Source of the DNA: Comamonas sp. BIGb0124
GTDB taxonomy: Bacteria; Pseudomonadota; Gammaproteobacteria; Burkholderiales; Burkholderiaceae_C
Reading direction: 5' to 3'
Assembly (NCBI RefSeq): GCF_003752175.1
Contig: NZ_RJVF01000009.1
Location: 868,001-932,000 of the forward strand
Length of the DNA stretch: 64,000 nucleotides
The translations under genes and the position numbers were made by a program. This document shows positions 16,923 through 25,834 of this stretch, in pieces; the stretch's first letter is position 1, and every line of letters starts with the position of its first letter. The notes below the pieces were generated by a model that was given only the letters and a program-made list of their open reading frames with translations, made no database searches and was not told where the DNA came from.

Positions 16923-16972
16923 GACACGGTTTTCCGTGTCCACGCGAAAAGCCGCCCTCGGGCGGCTTTTTT
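16923..16972 (+). terminator. Double-hairpin terminator after rplI
   Basis: A small hairpin GACACGG-TTTT-CCGTGTC (16923-16940) is followed by AAAAGCCGCC-CTCG-GGCGGCTTTT plus further Ts (16947-16972), a strong intrinsic terminator of the ribosomal operon. Confidence 0.9.
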
Positions 16973-17063
16973 GCTTTCTGCTTCGGGCTGGCAAAATACC
17001 GCTTTTGCTTTCCTCGACCGTCTGTCTGCCTTTCCTGTCCCGTCGGGAACTACCTGAGTATCT

Positions 17064-18467
17064 ATGTCCGCTGTCCTGACTTCCGCCGATGACCAGCCCG
17101 ACCGCCAAGTCGAGCAGTTGCGCACGCCCCCCCATTCCACCGAGGCCGAATCGAGCGTACTGGGCGGCCTGCTGCTCGACAACGGGGCCTGGGATCGGGT
17201 GGGCGACCTGCTCAGCGACGGCGACTTCTACCGCTACGAACACCGGCTGGTCTACGGCGTGGTGGGCAAGCTCATCAACGAAAGCAAGCCGGCCGACGTC
17301 ATCACCGTCTACGAACAGTTGCAGGCGCTGGGCAAGGCCGAGGAAATCGGCGGCCTGGCCTACCTGAATGCGCTCGCGCAATACGTGCCCAGCGCGACCA
17401 ACATCCGGCGTTATGCGGAAATCGTGCGCGAGCGCTCCATCCTGCGCAAGCTGGTGGGCGTAAGCGACGAAATATCGACCAGCGTCTTCAACCGGGGCGA
17501 GCGCAAGGTGGCGCAGATCCTCGACGAGGCCGAGCAGAAGATCTTTGCCATCGGCGAAGAAGGTTCCCGCATGAAGCAGGGCTTCCAGCCCATGTCTTCG
17601 CTGGTCACCGACCTGATCGACCGGGTCACCGAGATGTCCGACAACCCGCACGACATCACCGGGGTGCCGACGGGCTTCTACGACTTCGATCGCATGACCT
17701 CGGGCATGCAGGCCGGCGACCTGATCGTGCTGGCGGCGCGGCCCTCGATGGGCAAGACCTCGCTGGCCATCAACATCGCCGAAAACGTGGCGCTCAACGA
17801 AGGCCTGCCGGTGGCCGTGTTCTCCATGGAAATGGGGGCGGCCCAGTTGGCGATTCGTATCGTCGGCTCGATCGGCCGCGTCGACCAGGGCCATCTGCGC
17901 ACGGGCAAGCTGACCGACGACGAATGGCCGCGCCTGACCGAGGCCATCGAGAAACTGCGGGCGGTGTCCTTGCACATCGACGAAACACCGGGCCTCACCC
18001 CCAGCGAACTGCGAGCCAATGCCAGGCGCCTGGCGCGCCAGTGCGGCAAGCTCGGCCTCATCGTGGTCGATTATCTGCAGCTCATGAGCGGTTCGTCGGG
18101 CGGGGGCGGCGACAACCGTGCCACCGAGCTGGGCGAGATCTCGCGGGGCCTGAAGATGCTGGCCAAGGAGCTGCAATGTCCGGTGATCGCGCTGTCGCAG
18201 CTCAACCGTTCGGTCGAGCAGCGCACCGACAAGCGCCCCATGATGAGCGACTTGCGCGAATCCGGCGCCATCGAGCAGGATGCGGACGTGATCATGTTCA
18301 TCTACCGCGACGACTACTACAACAAGGACAGCAAGGAGCCGGGTGTGGCCGAGGTCATCATCGGCAAGCAGCGGAACGGCCCGACGGGCACCGTCAAGCT
18401 GGCGTTCCTGAAGCCGCTGACCAAGTTCGAAAATCTGGCGGCCGGCATGGGTGGCGATGATTTCTGA
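17064..18467 (+). CDS. dnaB: Replicative DNA helicase DnaB
   Basis: A 467-residue hexameric 5'-3' helicase of the replication fork. The N-terminal primase-interacting domain (LRTPPHSTEAESSVLGGLLL to about residue 150) is followed by the RecA-like motor: Walker A ARPSMGKTSLA with Lys231, Walker B LIVVDYLQLMSG, and SQLNRSVEQRTDKRPMMSDL, RESGAIEQDADVIMFIYRD in the C-terminal part. No intein or insertion. The rhombosortase-like gene overlaps its last 17 bases. Confidence 0.97.
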   Translation: MSAVLTSADDQPDRQVEQLRTPPHSTEAESSVLGGLLLDNGAWDRVGDLLSDGDFYRYEHRLVYGVVGKLINESKPADVITVYEQLQALGKAEEIGGLAYLNALAQYVPSATNIRRYAEIVRERSILRKLVGVSDEISTSVFNRGERKVAQILDEAEQKIFAIGEEGSRMKQGFQPMSSLVTDLIDRVTEMSDNPHDITGVPTGFYDFDRMTSGMQAGDLIVLAARPSMGKTSLAINIAENVALNEGLPVAVFSMEMGAAQLAIRIVGSIGRVDQGHLRTGKLTDDEWPRLTEAIEKLRAVSLHIDETPGLTPSELRANARRLARQCGKLGLIVVDYLQLMSGSSGGGGDNRATELGEISRGLKMLAKELQCPVIALSQLNRSVEQRTDKRPMMSDLRESGAIEQDADVIMFIYRDDYYNKDSKEPGVAEVIIGKQRNGPTGTVKLAFLKPLTKFENLAAGMGGDDF

Positions 18468-19134
18468 GCCGCCGCGTGCGGCCCGGTTCTTCGGGACCGG
18501 CTGCAAGTGGCTGGCTCTGGGATCGGCATGCGCCGTGTTCGCCGTGGCCTGCCTGGGCGGAGACCGCTGGCGGCTGGCCTTGCGCTACGAGCGTGCGGCG
18601 CTGGCCGACGGCGAGTGGTGGCGCATCGTCACGGCCCACCTCGTGCATCTGGGATGGGTGCATGCGGCGCTCAACCTGGTCGGACTGGCACTGTGCCTGA
18701 GCCTTGCAACGCAGGCCGGCCACAGCAGGGGCGAGCGGACGCTGGGCAGCGTGGCCACCGGGCCCTCGGCCTCTGCATCGGCGGGCCTGGACAGCGTGTG
18801 GAGCGCGCTGGGCGTGCTGATCCTGCTGATGGCCGGCGTGAGCGGCGGGCTGTGGCTTTTTTCCCCCGGAATCGGACATTACGTCGGTTTCTCGGGCGTG
18901 CTGTACGGTCTGCTGGTGCTGGTGTTGTGGCCGCAGCGGCGTGATCCCTGGATGGCGGGTGCGTTGGCGCTGGTGTTGGCCTGGATGGCCTGGCAGCAGA
19001 TCGCCGGGCCCATGGCCTCCGAAGAGCGCATGATCGGTGGCGCCATCGTGGGCGCGGCCCATGTGTACGGCGTCGCGACCGCACTGGCCTGGCTGGCCGT
19101 GCTGGCGCTGTGGCGGCGGCTGGGCAGGCGCTGA
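18451..19134 (+). CDS. Rhombosortase-like rhomboid intramembrane serine protease
   Basis: A 227-residue polytopic membrane protein. GEWWRIVTAHLVHLGWVHAA followed by LNLVGLAL holds the HxxxN-type rhomboid motif; GFSGVLYG supplies the nucleophile (Ser148), and AAHVYG the catalytic histidine (His204) two helices later. The short form, without N-terminal soluble domain, fits rhombosortase, which processes GlyGly-CTERM proteins exported by type II secretion; a general rhomboid is the alternative. The neighbouring convergent genes are the entire gsp locus, supporting the rhombosortase reading. A hydrophilic Ser/Ala/Gly loop lies at about 92-115. The ATG at 18451 overlaps dnaB; another ATG follows two codons later. 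Confidence 0.72.
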   Translation: MAMISEPPRAARFFGTGCKWLALGSACAVFAVACLGGDRWRLALRYERAALADGEWWRIVTAHLVHLGWVHAALNLVGLALCLSLATQAGHSRGERTLGSVATGPSASASAGLDSVWSALGVLILLMAGVSGGLWLFSPGIGHYVGFSGVLYGLLVLVLWPQRRDPWMAGALALVLAWMAWQQIAGPMASEERMIGGAIVGAAHVYGVATALAWLAVLALWRRLGRR

Positions 19135-19248
19135 AATCGGGCCGTCCGGCCCCGCCTTGGGCGATGCAGCGCAAGGCACACGCTGGGCGCGCCACGCGAG
19201 GCGCCCGTGGCCTGCTTGCCGTTCCGTGTCTGCCGCCGGAGCGGCTGG

Positions 19249-20124
19249 CTAGGGCCGGATGCGGAAGATGATCGGGCCGTTGCGGGTTCCGATCAGGTTG
19301 AGCACGTTGGCCAGCGCGGCGCGGTGCCTGGGCTCGGTGCCGGCTTCGCCGTTGAAGCGCCAGCCGTTGCCGGCCAGTTCGCCCTGGCCGGACAGCTGGA
19401 GTGCGCCCTGCAGGGTCTCGAGCGTGAAACGCAACGGGCCAGGGCGCTCGCCGTCGCCGGCATCGAACGTGACCCGATAGCTGCCCACGGGCTTCACCGT
19501 GGTCACCCGCGAGGTCAGCGAGGTGAGCTGCAACCTGGCCTTGCCCTGCTGTGCAAAACGCCCTTCGCTGAAACTCCCGCCCCATTGAGCGACCGTCAGC
19601 GACAACGCACCGTCGAGCGCCATCGTGTTCCAGGGCGTGCCCAGCCCTTCGAGCACGCTGGCGGGCACATGCAGGTCGAGGTCCTTCAGGGTGAAGGCGC
19701 CGCCACCCCAGGCCGGGCTCAGCAGCACCTCGGCCGGCCGTTGCAGGCAGCAGGCATGATCGAGTGCCAGGCGCAGGGCCGGGCGGTAGCTGTCCGGCCA
19801 TCGGGCGGTCTGCAGGTTCCACGACAGGCGGCCGGGCAGCATGCGGGCGTCCCGGCTGCCGGCGCCACCGCCTACGCCCAGCACGGCCGAGCCGCGCCAG
19901 ATCGTGCCGCGAGCATCGAGCAACTTGACGCGTCCGTCGGTACCGGAGGTGATCCACTGCGCGGCCCAGGCGGCCGGGAACTGGCTCACCAGGGTGATCA
20001 GGCCGCCGACCACCAGGCCGGTGGCGGCATAGGGCCAGATCCGCAGGCCGCGTGTACGCCTGACGCGGGCGGTTTTCGAGGCGGCGGGCGCGGATGAACG
20101 TGAACGCAGGGCCATCGGCTTCAT
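19249..20124 (-). CDS. gspN: Type II secretion system protein N
   Basis: A 291-residue GspN. A basic N-terminus (ALRSRSS, RVRRTRGLR) precedes a single membrane anchor (WPYAATGLVVGGLITLVSQF), then a periplasmic beta-rich domain with LLDARGTIWRGSAVLGVG and LPGRLSWNLQ, the GspN pattern. The ATG overlaps the gspF stop as ATGA; a second ATG three codons on is possible. GspN is present in a subset of type II systems and is not essential in all. Last gene of the leftward gsp operon; converges on the rhomboid gene with no clear terminator between. Confidence 0.88.
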   Translation of the reverse strand: MKPMALRSRSSAPAASKTARVRRTRGLRIWPYAATGLVVGGLITLVSQFPAAWAAQWITSGTDGRVKLLDARGTIWRGSAVLGVGGGAGSRDARMLPGRLSWNLQTARWPDSYRPALRLALDHACCLQRPAEVLLSPAWGGGAFTLKDLDLHVPASVLEGLGTPWNTMALDGALSLTVAQWGGSFSEGRFAQQGKARLQLTSLTSRVTTVKPVGSYRVTFDAGDGERPGPLRFTLETLQGALQLSGQGELAGNGWRFNGEAGTEPRHRAALANVLNLIGTRNGPIIFRIRP

Positions 20125-21380
20125 CCCACCCACTGGTTGAGCTGGATGATGGGCATCAGCACCGCCAGCACGATCAACATCACCATCATGCCCATGCCCA
20201 CGATGAGCAGGGGCTCGAGGATGGTGGCCAACTGCATGGCTCGCCGCTGCACGTCGTTGGAGAGCAGTGCGGCGGCCCGCTGCAGCATCATGGGCAACTG
20301 GCCGGTCTGTTCGCCCAGCCGGGCAAACATGCCGACCAGCGCCGGAAAGCCGCGTTTGCCCTGCAGGGCCGAAGCCAGCGGCGCGCCTTCGCGCACCAGC
20401 ACCAGGGCGTCCTGTGCATCGGCACGCATGGCACTGTTGCCCAGGGTATCGGCGGCGGCCTGCAAGGCTTTCAGGATGGGCACGCCGGCTGCGGCCAGCA
20501 TCGCCAGGGTCGAAGCAAAACGCGAGGCGTTGTAGCCTGCTGCCAGGCGCCCCACCACAGGCAGCGTGAGGCACCAGCTGTCGAACAGCTGGCGAAATCG
20601 ATCGACGCGCATCAGCCGCCGCCACAGCACGGCGAACAGCACGATGCCGATGAGCATGGCCCAGCCATGGTTGCGCACCGCATCGCTGAGATTCATCATC
20701 ATCACCGTCAGCCAGGGCAGGGCCTGCTTGGAGCCGGCAAACACCTGGGCGACCTGCGGCACGACATAGCTCAACAGGAAGATCACGATGGCGATGGCCA
20801 CCAGGGTGACGATGGCCGGGTACAGCACGGCAGCCAGCAGCTTGCCGCGCAGGGCCTGGTTGTCGGACATGTCGTTGGCCAGCTTGTCGAGCACCAGATC
20901 GAGCTTGCCGCTGTGCTCGCCCGCCTCGATGACCGCGCGGTAGATGTCCGAGAACTCGCGCGGATACAGGCCCAGCGCTCGCGCGAAGGAGGAACCGCCG
21001 TTGACCTCGGCACGCAAGGTGGCGACCAGGGCCCGCTGGCGCTCGTCCTCGAACTCCTCGGCCAGCGCAGCCAGACCTTGCTCCAGCGGCAGACCGGCGC
21101 TGACCAGATCGGCGAGCTGGCGCGTCCACACGGTGAGCGCCGTGTAGCTGAAGGCGCGGCTCTGCCACAGGGTGATGTTCCAGCTCGCGCGGGTAGCGCC
21201 GCTGCCGGATTGAGCCGCCGCAGCGGCCGTCGCCGTATCGCCGGCGACGGGCTTGACCTCGAGCGGCACCAGCGACTGGTTGCGCAGCAGGTTGCGGGCG
21301 GCGCGGGCCGTATCGGCCTCGATCAGCCCTTTGCGGGATTTGCCCTGGGCGTCCAGGGCTTCGAAGGCGTAGGCGGGCAT
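20121..21380 (-). CDS. gspF: Type II secretion system inner-membrane protein F
   Basis: A 419-residue GspF, beginning MPAYAFEALDAQGKSRKGLI. Two homologous T2SSF cytoplasmic domains (about 80-200 and 285-400) each start with a TRQLADL/ASTLAML-like segment and end in a membrane helix; the central pair VTLVAIAIVIFLLSYVVPQV and the C-terminal VGMGMMVMLIVLAVLMPII are clear. It is the membrane platform that contacts the GspE ATPase. It lies between gspE and gspN. Confidence 0.95.
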   Translation of the reverse strand: MPAYAFEALDAQGKSRKGLIEADTARAARNLLRNQSLVPLEVKPVAGDTATAAAAAQSGSGATRASWNITLWQSRAFSYTALTVWTRQLADLVSAGLPLEQGLAALAEEFEDERQRALVATLRAEVNGGSSFARALGLYPREFSDIYRAVIEAGEHSGKLDLVLDKLANDMSDNQALRGKLLAAVLYPAIVTLVAIAIVIFLLSYVVPQVAQVFAGSKQALPWLTVMMMNLSDAVRNHGWAMLIGIVLFAVLWRRLMRVDRFRQLFDSWCLTLPVVGRLAAGYNASRFASTLAMLAAAGVPILKALQAAADTLGNSAMRADAQDALVLVREGAPLASALQGKRGFPALVGMFARLGEQTGQLPMMLQRAAALLSNDVQRRAMQLATILEPLLIVGMGMMVMLIVLAVLMPIIQLNQWVG

Positions 21381-21428
21381 GGTGGAATGGCTAGAGGAAG
21401 ATCGGAATGGCGGGCGAAGGGCCCGGGC

Positions 21429-22814
21429 TTAGTCTCGCGTCACGCGCAGCACTTCCTCCAGGCTGGTCACGCCCAGCTCGACCAGCCTCTGGCCGTCGTC
21501 CCGCATCAGCGTCATGCCGCGTGCCAGTCCGGCTTCGCGGATCTCCGCTTCCGAGGCCTGCCGGTGCACCAGCGCGCGGATGGCGTCGTCGGCGACCAGC
21601 AGTTCGAACAGCCCGGTGCGGCCACGGTAGCCGCTGGGGTCCGTCAGGTCGATCTTGCGCACCAGCCGCTGGGCCAGCACGCCCAGCAGCGACGAGCTGA
21701 GCAGGAAGGGCTCGACCCCCATGTCGATCAGACGGGTCACCGCGCTCGAGGCATCGTTGGTGTGCAGCGTGGCCAGCACCAAGTGGCCGGTGAGCGAGGC
21801 CTGGATGGCGATCTGCGCCGTCTCGAAGTCGCGGATTTCACCGATCATGATGATGTCGGGATCCTGCCGGAGGATGGCGCGCAGGGCCTTGGCGAAAGTC
21901 AGGTCGATCTTGCTGTTGACCTGCGTCTGGCCGATGCCCTGGAGCTCGTACTCGATGGGGTCTTCGACCGTCATGATGTTGGTCGTGCCGGAAATCATGC
22001 GGTTGAGCGCCGCATACAGCGTGGTGGTCTTGCCCGAGCCGGTGGGCCCGGTCACCAGCACGATGCCGTGCGGCTGCGACACCAGGCGCGTGAATTCGCC
22101 CAGCACCTCGCCCTGCATGCCGATGGCTTCCAGCGTGAGCTTGCTCTCGCTCTTGTCGAGCAGGCGCAGCACCGCCCGTTCGCCGTGTGCCGAGGGCAGG
22201 GTCGAGACCCGGACGTCGACCGCACGGTTGCCGATGCGCAGGGCGATGCGGCCGTCCTGGGGCAGTCGTTTTTCGGAGATGTCGAGCTCGGCCATGATCT
22301 TCAGGCGCGAGATCAGCGCGGCGTGCAGGGCGCGGTTGGGCCGTACCACCTCGCGCAGCGCACCGTCGACCCGGAAACGCACGCTCGAGTGCCGCTCGAA
22401 GGGTTCGATGTGGATATCGCTGGCACCGTCGCGCGCGGCCTGCGTGAGCAGGGCGTTGAGCATGCGGATGATGGGCGCATCGCCTGCCGTCTCGAGCAGA
22501 TCCTCGACCGCGGGCAGTTCCTGCATCATGCGCGAGAGGTCGGCGTCGGACTCGACTTCGCTGACCACGGCCGCGGCGCTCGATTCACCCTGGGCATAGG
22601 CATTGCTGATGCGCTGGGCCAGGCTGGCCGCATCCTCTCGGCGCATGTCGTGCACGGCATGGCGGCGCATCACCTCGCCGCAGGCGGCGGAACTCGATGC
22701 GGGGCTCAGCCACAGCAGGCGTTCCTGGCCATCGTCCTCGAGCAGCACCTGGTGGCTGCGCGCGAACGCGTAAGGCAAGGGATAGGCCAGGGCGCGGGCG
22801 GGATTGCTGCTCAT
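21429..22814 (-). CDS. gspE: Type II secretion system ATPase GspE lacking the tetracysteine module
   Basis: A 461-residue secretion ATPase. After an N-terminal domain (LPYAFARSHQVLLED) come DGASDIHIEPFE, Walker A GPTGSGKTTTLYAAL with Lys262, the Asp box VEDPIEYELQGIGQTQVN, Walker B LRQDPDIIMIGEIRD and the His box TGHLVLATLHTNDA. Canonical GspE then has a zinc-binding CxxC...CxxC insertion between VRxLC and GYRGRTG; here the text runs LAQRLVRKIDLTDPSGYRGR without any cysteine (around 21625-21662), shortening the protein by about 30-40 residues. Everything else is intact, so it is probably functional. It starts eight bases after gspD ends. Confidence 0.93.
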   Translation of the reverse strand: MSSNPARALAYPLPYAFARSHQVLLEDDGQERLLWLSPASSSAACGEVMRRHAVHDMRREDAASLAQRISNAYAQGESSAAAVVSEVESDADLSRMMQELPAVEDLLETAGDAPIIRMLNALLTQAARDGASDIHIEPFERHSSVRFRVDGALREVVRPNRALHAALISRLKIMAELDISEKRLPQDGRIALRIGNRAVDVRVSTLPSAHGERAVLRLLDKSESKLTLEAIGMQGEVLGEFTRLVSQPHGIVLVTGPTGSGKTTTLYAALNRMISGTTNIMTVEDPIEYELQGIGQTQVNSKIDLTFAKALRAILRQDPDIIMIGEIRDFETAQIAIQASLTGHLVLATLHTNDASSAVTRLIDMGVEPFLLSSSLLGVLAQRLVRKIDLTDPSGYRGRTGLFELLVADDAIRALVHRQASEAEIREAGLARGMTLMRDDGQRLVELGVTSLEEVLRVTRD

Positions 22815-22822
22815 GGCGGACC

Positions 22823-25267
22823 TCAGGGCATTTCGCTGCGGAAGAACGGATCGGCTGCCGGCGCGGCGGGCGTGCTGCGGCGCATGGGGGTGAGGTCGGG
22901 TGCGGGCGCGGGTGCCGGCGGATCGAAGGGCCGGACCAGCGGTTGCGGCACCGGAGCGCTGCCGTTGGTGCTCAGCGGCGCGCTGTTGGGCTCGATCGGC
23001 AGGATCGGGCCGCTGTTGATCGGCATCACGCTGCTCGGCTCGGGCTGGCCTATCGTCTGCAGGGTGCGCATCATGTCGTAGCGATCGAGCGAGAGGCGGT
23101 CCATGCTGGAGTTGTCGCGCAGGATCACGGGACGCAGGAACACCATCAGATTGGTCTTCTTGCGCGAGCGGCTCTCGCTGCGGAACAAGGCCCCGATCAC
23201 GGGCAGGCGGCCGAGCACCGGCACGGCGCTGTTGCCGACTTCGAGCTGGTCCTGGATCAGGCCGCCGAGCACGGCCGTGCTGCCGTCCTGCACCAGCACG
23301 GTCGAGGCCACGGTGCGTTTGTTGGTCACCAGGTTGGACGAGTCGGTGGTGGCCGAGCCCAGCGAGCCCGAGATGCTCGAGACCTCCTGGTAGATCTGCA
23401 TCTTGACGGTGCCGTCGGCGTTGATCTGCGGCTTGATGTTGAGCGTCAGGCCCACGTCCATGCGGTCGAACGTCGTGAAGGGATTGACCGTGCCGCTGGA
23501 GCTGCTGTTGGAGTAGGAGCCTGTGGCCACCGGCACGTTCTGGCCGATGGTGATCTTGGCCTCCTGGTTGTCCAGCGTCAGCAGCGTTGGCGTGGACAGG
23601 ATGTTGGCATTGGTCTTGGTTTCCAGCGCGTTGGCCAGCACCGCCAGAGACCCCTTGTACAGGCCGATGTTGAGGCCCTGGTTGTAGCTGTAGCCGGTGG
23701 TCGTGCCCAGCGCGGCGCTGGCGGCGATGTTGAAGAGGTTGCCGGTGGAGCCGAAGTTGGTGCCGCCGCCGATGTAGCCGTTGCCGCTGCCGGCAAGGCC
23801 CAGCCACTGAACGCCCAGGTCGCTGGCGTTGTCGGCGGTGACTTCGGCGATCAGCGCCTCGACATAGACCTGTGCACGGCGCGTGTCGAGCTGATCGATC
23901 ACTGCGCGCATCTGACGGTACAGAGGTGCGGGGGCGCTGATGATGAGGGCGTTGTTGGCCGGGTCGGCCTGGATCATGCCGCCGGTGCTGGGCTGTGCGG
24001 CACCGGTCATCAGGTTGCTGCCGCTGCTGCTGCTGTTGCCCATGCTGCTGGAGCTGCTGCTGCCCGAACCCAGCGTCGAGGTGCTGGTGTTGCTGTTCAG
24101 GCCGCTGAGGCTGGCCGTGGAACTGGTGTTGCTCGTGCCGCCGGTGCTTGCGCCGCCGCCGGTGTTGTTGTTGCCGGCGAAACCCGGGTCGGCGCTCATG
24201 GCCGCGCGCAGCGTCACGGCCAGTTGCGTGGCGTCGGCGTTGCGCAGATAGACCACGTGGATGTTGCCGTTGTCCTGTTGTGAAGTCGGGCGGTCGAGGC
24301 GGCTGACCAGCGAACGGACCAGGGCCGCACGGGCCGGGTTGGCCGAGCGGATCACCAGGCTGTTGCTGCGCGGCTCCGCCAGCACCGACGTGCGGTAGCT
24401 GTCGCCGGAAGCCGAATTGGCCGCTGTCTGCACACCGGCCGGTGTGCCGCTGCCGGAGGCGCCGGCGCTGCCGCCTTCGACCAGGCGGTTGACGAGCACC
24501 GCGAGGTCGGTCGCAATGGCGTGCTGCAAGGGAATCACATCCACGTCGCCGGCATTGCTCACGTCCAGCGCGCTGATGATGCGTGCGATGCGCTGCAGGT
24601 TGTCGGCATAGTCGGTGATCACCAGCGCGTTGGTGCCCGGGCTGACATTGATGGTGTTGTTGGGCGTGATCAGCGGGCGCAGCACGGGCACCAGGCCGTT
24701 CGCGTTCTCGTGGTTGAGCGCGAAGATCTGCGTGACGATCTGGTTGCCGGCCAGGCGTGCCGGGCCGGCGTTCACCACCGTGGTCTGGATCTTGGCTTCC
24801 GCCTCGGGAACGACCTTGTAGATGCCTGCCGATTCGGCCACCGCATAGCCTTGCAGCCGCAGGCCGGCCATGAACTGGTCCCAGGCGGCGGAGGGCGACA
24901 GGGGCGTCTCGCTGGCCAGATTCAGCGTGCCCTTGACACGGGGATCGACCACCACGTTGCGGCCGGTGATGACCGCCATGGTGCGCGCCACCGCCTCGAT
25001 CTCGGCGTTGACGAAGTTCAGCGTGACAGGCGTATTGGCAGCGGCCTGGGCATGGGCGAGCGGCGAGGCCAGCGCGGTGGACATGCAGACGGCCAGCGTG
25101 GCCAGGCGGATCAGGGAAAGAGGATGGCTCATGATGTCGGCAAGCGAGAGGCTGGTGTTCGGTGCGTTGGGCAGTGTGGCCCGGCGGGCCTGCGAGGTGG
25201 CGTCGAATCGTGCGGCGCGGGCGGCCAGCGGTTCGGGGGGCTGTCGGCGGCGAAGGACAAAGGTCAT
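22823..25267 (-). CDS. gspD: Type II secretion system secretin GspD
   Basis: An 814-residue outer-membrane secretin. The ATG at 25267 overlaps the gspM stop (ATGA) and has GGAGG at ideal distance, but a normal signal peptide (MSHPLSLIRLATLAVCMSTA then LASPLAHAQA) begins only at residue 46, ATG 25132, which has no Shine-Dalgarno; the mature protein would be the same. N0 (VTLNFVNAEIEAVARTMAVI) and N1-N3 repeats follow, with a Ser/Gly/Asn-rich insertion at about 363-420 in N3. The secretin core includes VPVLGRLPVIGALFRSESRS and KKTNLMVFLRPVIL, then a Pro-rich tail that may serve pilotin binding. Confidence 0.95.
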   Translation of the reverse strand: MTFVLRRRQPPEPLAARAARFDATSQARRATLPNAPNTSLSLADIMSHPLSLIRLATLAVCMSTALASPLAHAQAAANTPVTLNFVNAEIEAVARTMAVITGRNVVVDPRVKGTLNLASETPLSPSAAWDQFMAGLRLQGYAVAESAGIYKVVPEAEAKIQTTVVNAGPARLAGNQIVTQIFALNHENANGLVPVLRPLITPNNTINVSPGTNALVITDYADNLQRIARIISALDVSNAGDVDVIPLQHAIATDLAVLVNRLVEGGSAGASGSGTPAGVQTAANSASGDSYRTSVLAEPRSNSLVIRSANPARAALVRSLVSRLDRPTSQQDNGNIHVVYLRNADATQLAVTLRAAMSADPGFAGNNNTGGGASTGGTSNTSSTASLSGLNSNTSTSTLGSGSSSSSSMGNSSSSGSNLMTGAAQPSTGGMIQADPANNALIISAPAPLYRQMRAVIDQLDTRRAQVYVEALIAEVTADNASDLGVQWLGLAGSGNGYIGGGTNFGSTGNLFNIAASAALGTTTGYSYNQGLNIGLYKGSLAVLANALETKTNANILSTPTLLTLDNQEAKITIGQNVPVATGSYSNSSSSGTVNPFTTFDRMDVGLTLNIKPQINADGTVKMQIYQEVSSISGSLGSATTDSSNLVTNKRTVASTVLVQDGSTAVLGGLIQDQLEVGNSAVPVLGRLPVIGALFRSESRSRKKTNLMVFLRPVILRDNSSMDRLSLDRYDMMRTLQTIGQPEPSSVMPINSGPILPIEPNSAPLSTNGSAPVPQPLVRPFDPPAPAPAPDLTPMRRSTPAAPAADPFFRSEMP

Positions 25268-25827
25268 CAGCGGGCCTCCGGCGGCAGCCTGAAGGTGACG
25301 CTGCCTTTCCAGAGGCCGGCGGCGTCGGCCTCCAGGCTGGATTCGTCGGGGGTGAGCCGTGCATTGCTGCGGACCTGGGACAGCCAGCTCATCAGCTCGT
25401 CGCCGCGCACCCGTTCGATCCGGGCGACGATCTGCTCGCCTCCGAGGGTGAGATTGGCGCGGTCGCCGAGCACGACGCGGGCCGTGGCCTGCACCGCGGC
25501 GCCACGGTCTTCCGGCACGGCGCTGGCCTGTTCGCGCAGCGTGGCCGCATCGGCAGCCAGCGCCTGCATGCGCTGTTTCTGGCGTTCGAATCGTTCGATC
25601 TGGGCCGGTGCCGTGGCCAGCACGTTCAGGGCGGGCGACAGCAGCAGCAGCCACGCCAGCGTCAAGGCCAGCAGGGCGCCGCCGCCGCCCAGCAGCAATC
25701 TTTCGCGCGGTTGCAACGTGTTCCAGCGGGCCCGCAACTGGGCCGCGGCGCCCGAAGGCCGGGCCGGTGCGGGCGAGGCACGGCTGCCGCGCGACGGGGA
25801 GGATCGTGAGGTTCGGGTCTGTGTCAT
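25267..25827 (-). CDS. gspM: Type II secretion system protein M
   Basis: A 186-residue GspM: a basic cytoplasmic N-terminus rich in Ser, Arg and Pro (1-40), one membrane helix (LLLGGGGALLALTLAWLLLL), a coiled-coil segment (QIERFERQKQRMQALAADAA) and a periplasmic ferredoxin-like domain ending VTFRLPPEAR. It binds GspL in the inner-membrane platform. It lies seven bases after gspL and overlaps gspD. Confidence 0.9.
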   Translation of the reverse strand: MTQTRTSRSSPSRGSRASPAPARPSGAAAQLRARWNTLQPRERLLLGGGGALLALTLAWLLLLSPALNVLATAPAQIERFERQKQRMQALAADAATLREQASAVPEDRGAAVQATARVVLGDRANLTLGGEQIVARIERVRGDELMSWLSQVRSNARLTPDESSLEADAAGLWKGSVTFRLPPEAR

Positions 25828-25834
25828 GGCCGGG

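Noticed and set aside
19249-21168. Apparent 639-codon GspF/GspN fusion
   Set aside because: The first half is gspF in the wrong frame; gspN starts at 20124 in an ATGA overlap with the gspF stop.
20094-23081. 995-codon open frame antisense to gspF and gspE
   Set aside because: Gln/His-rich shadow of two clear secretion genes, with no ribosome site or recognisable domain.
21429-25364. Apparent 1311-codon fusion reading through gspD region into gspE
   Set aside because: Only the last 461 codons are GspE; the upstream part is the wrong frame of gspD, and GspE has its own ATG at 22814.
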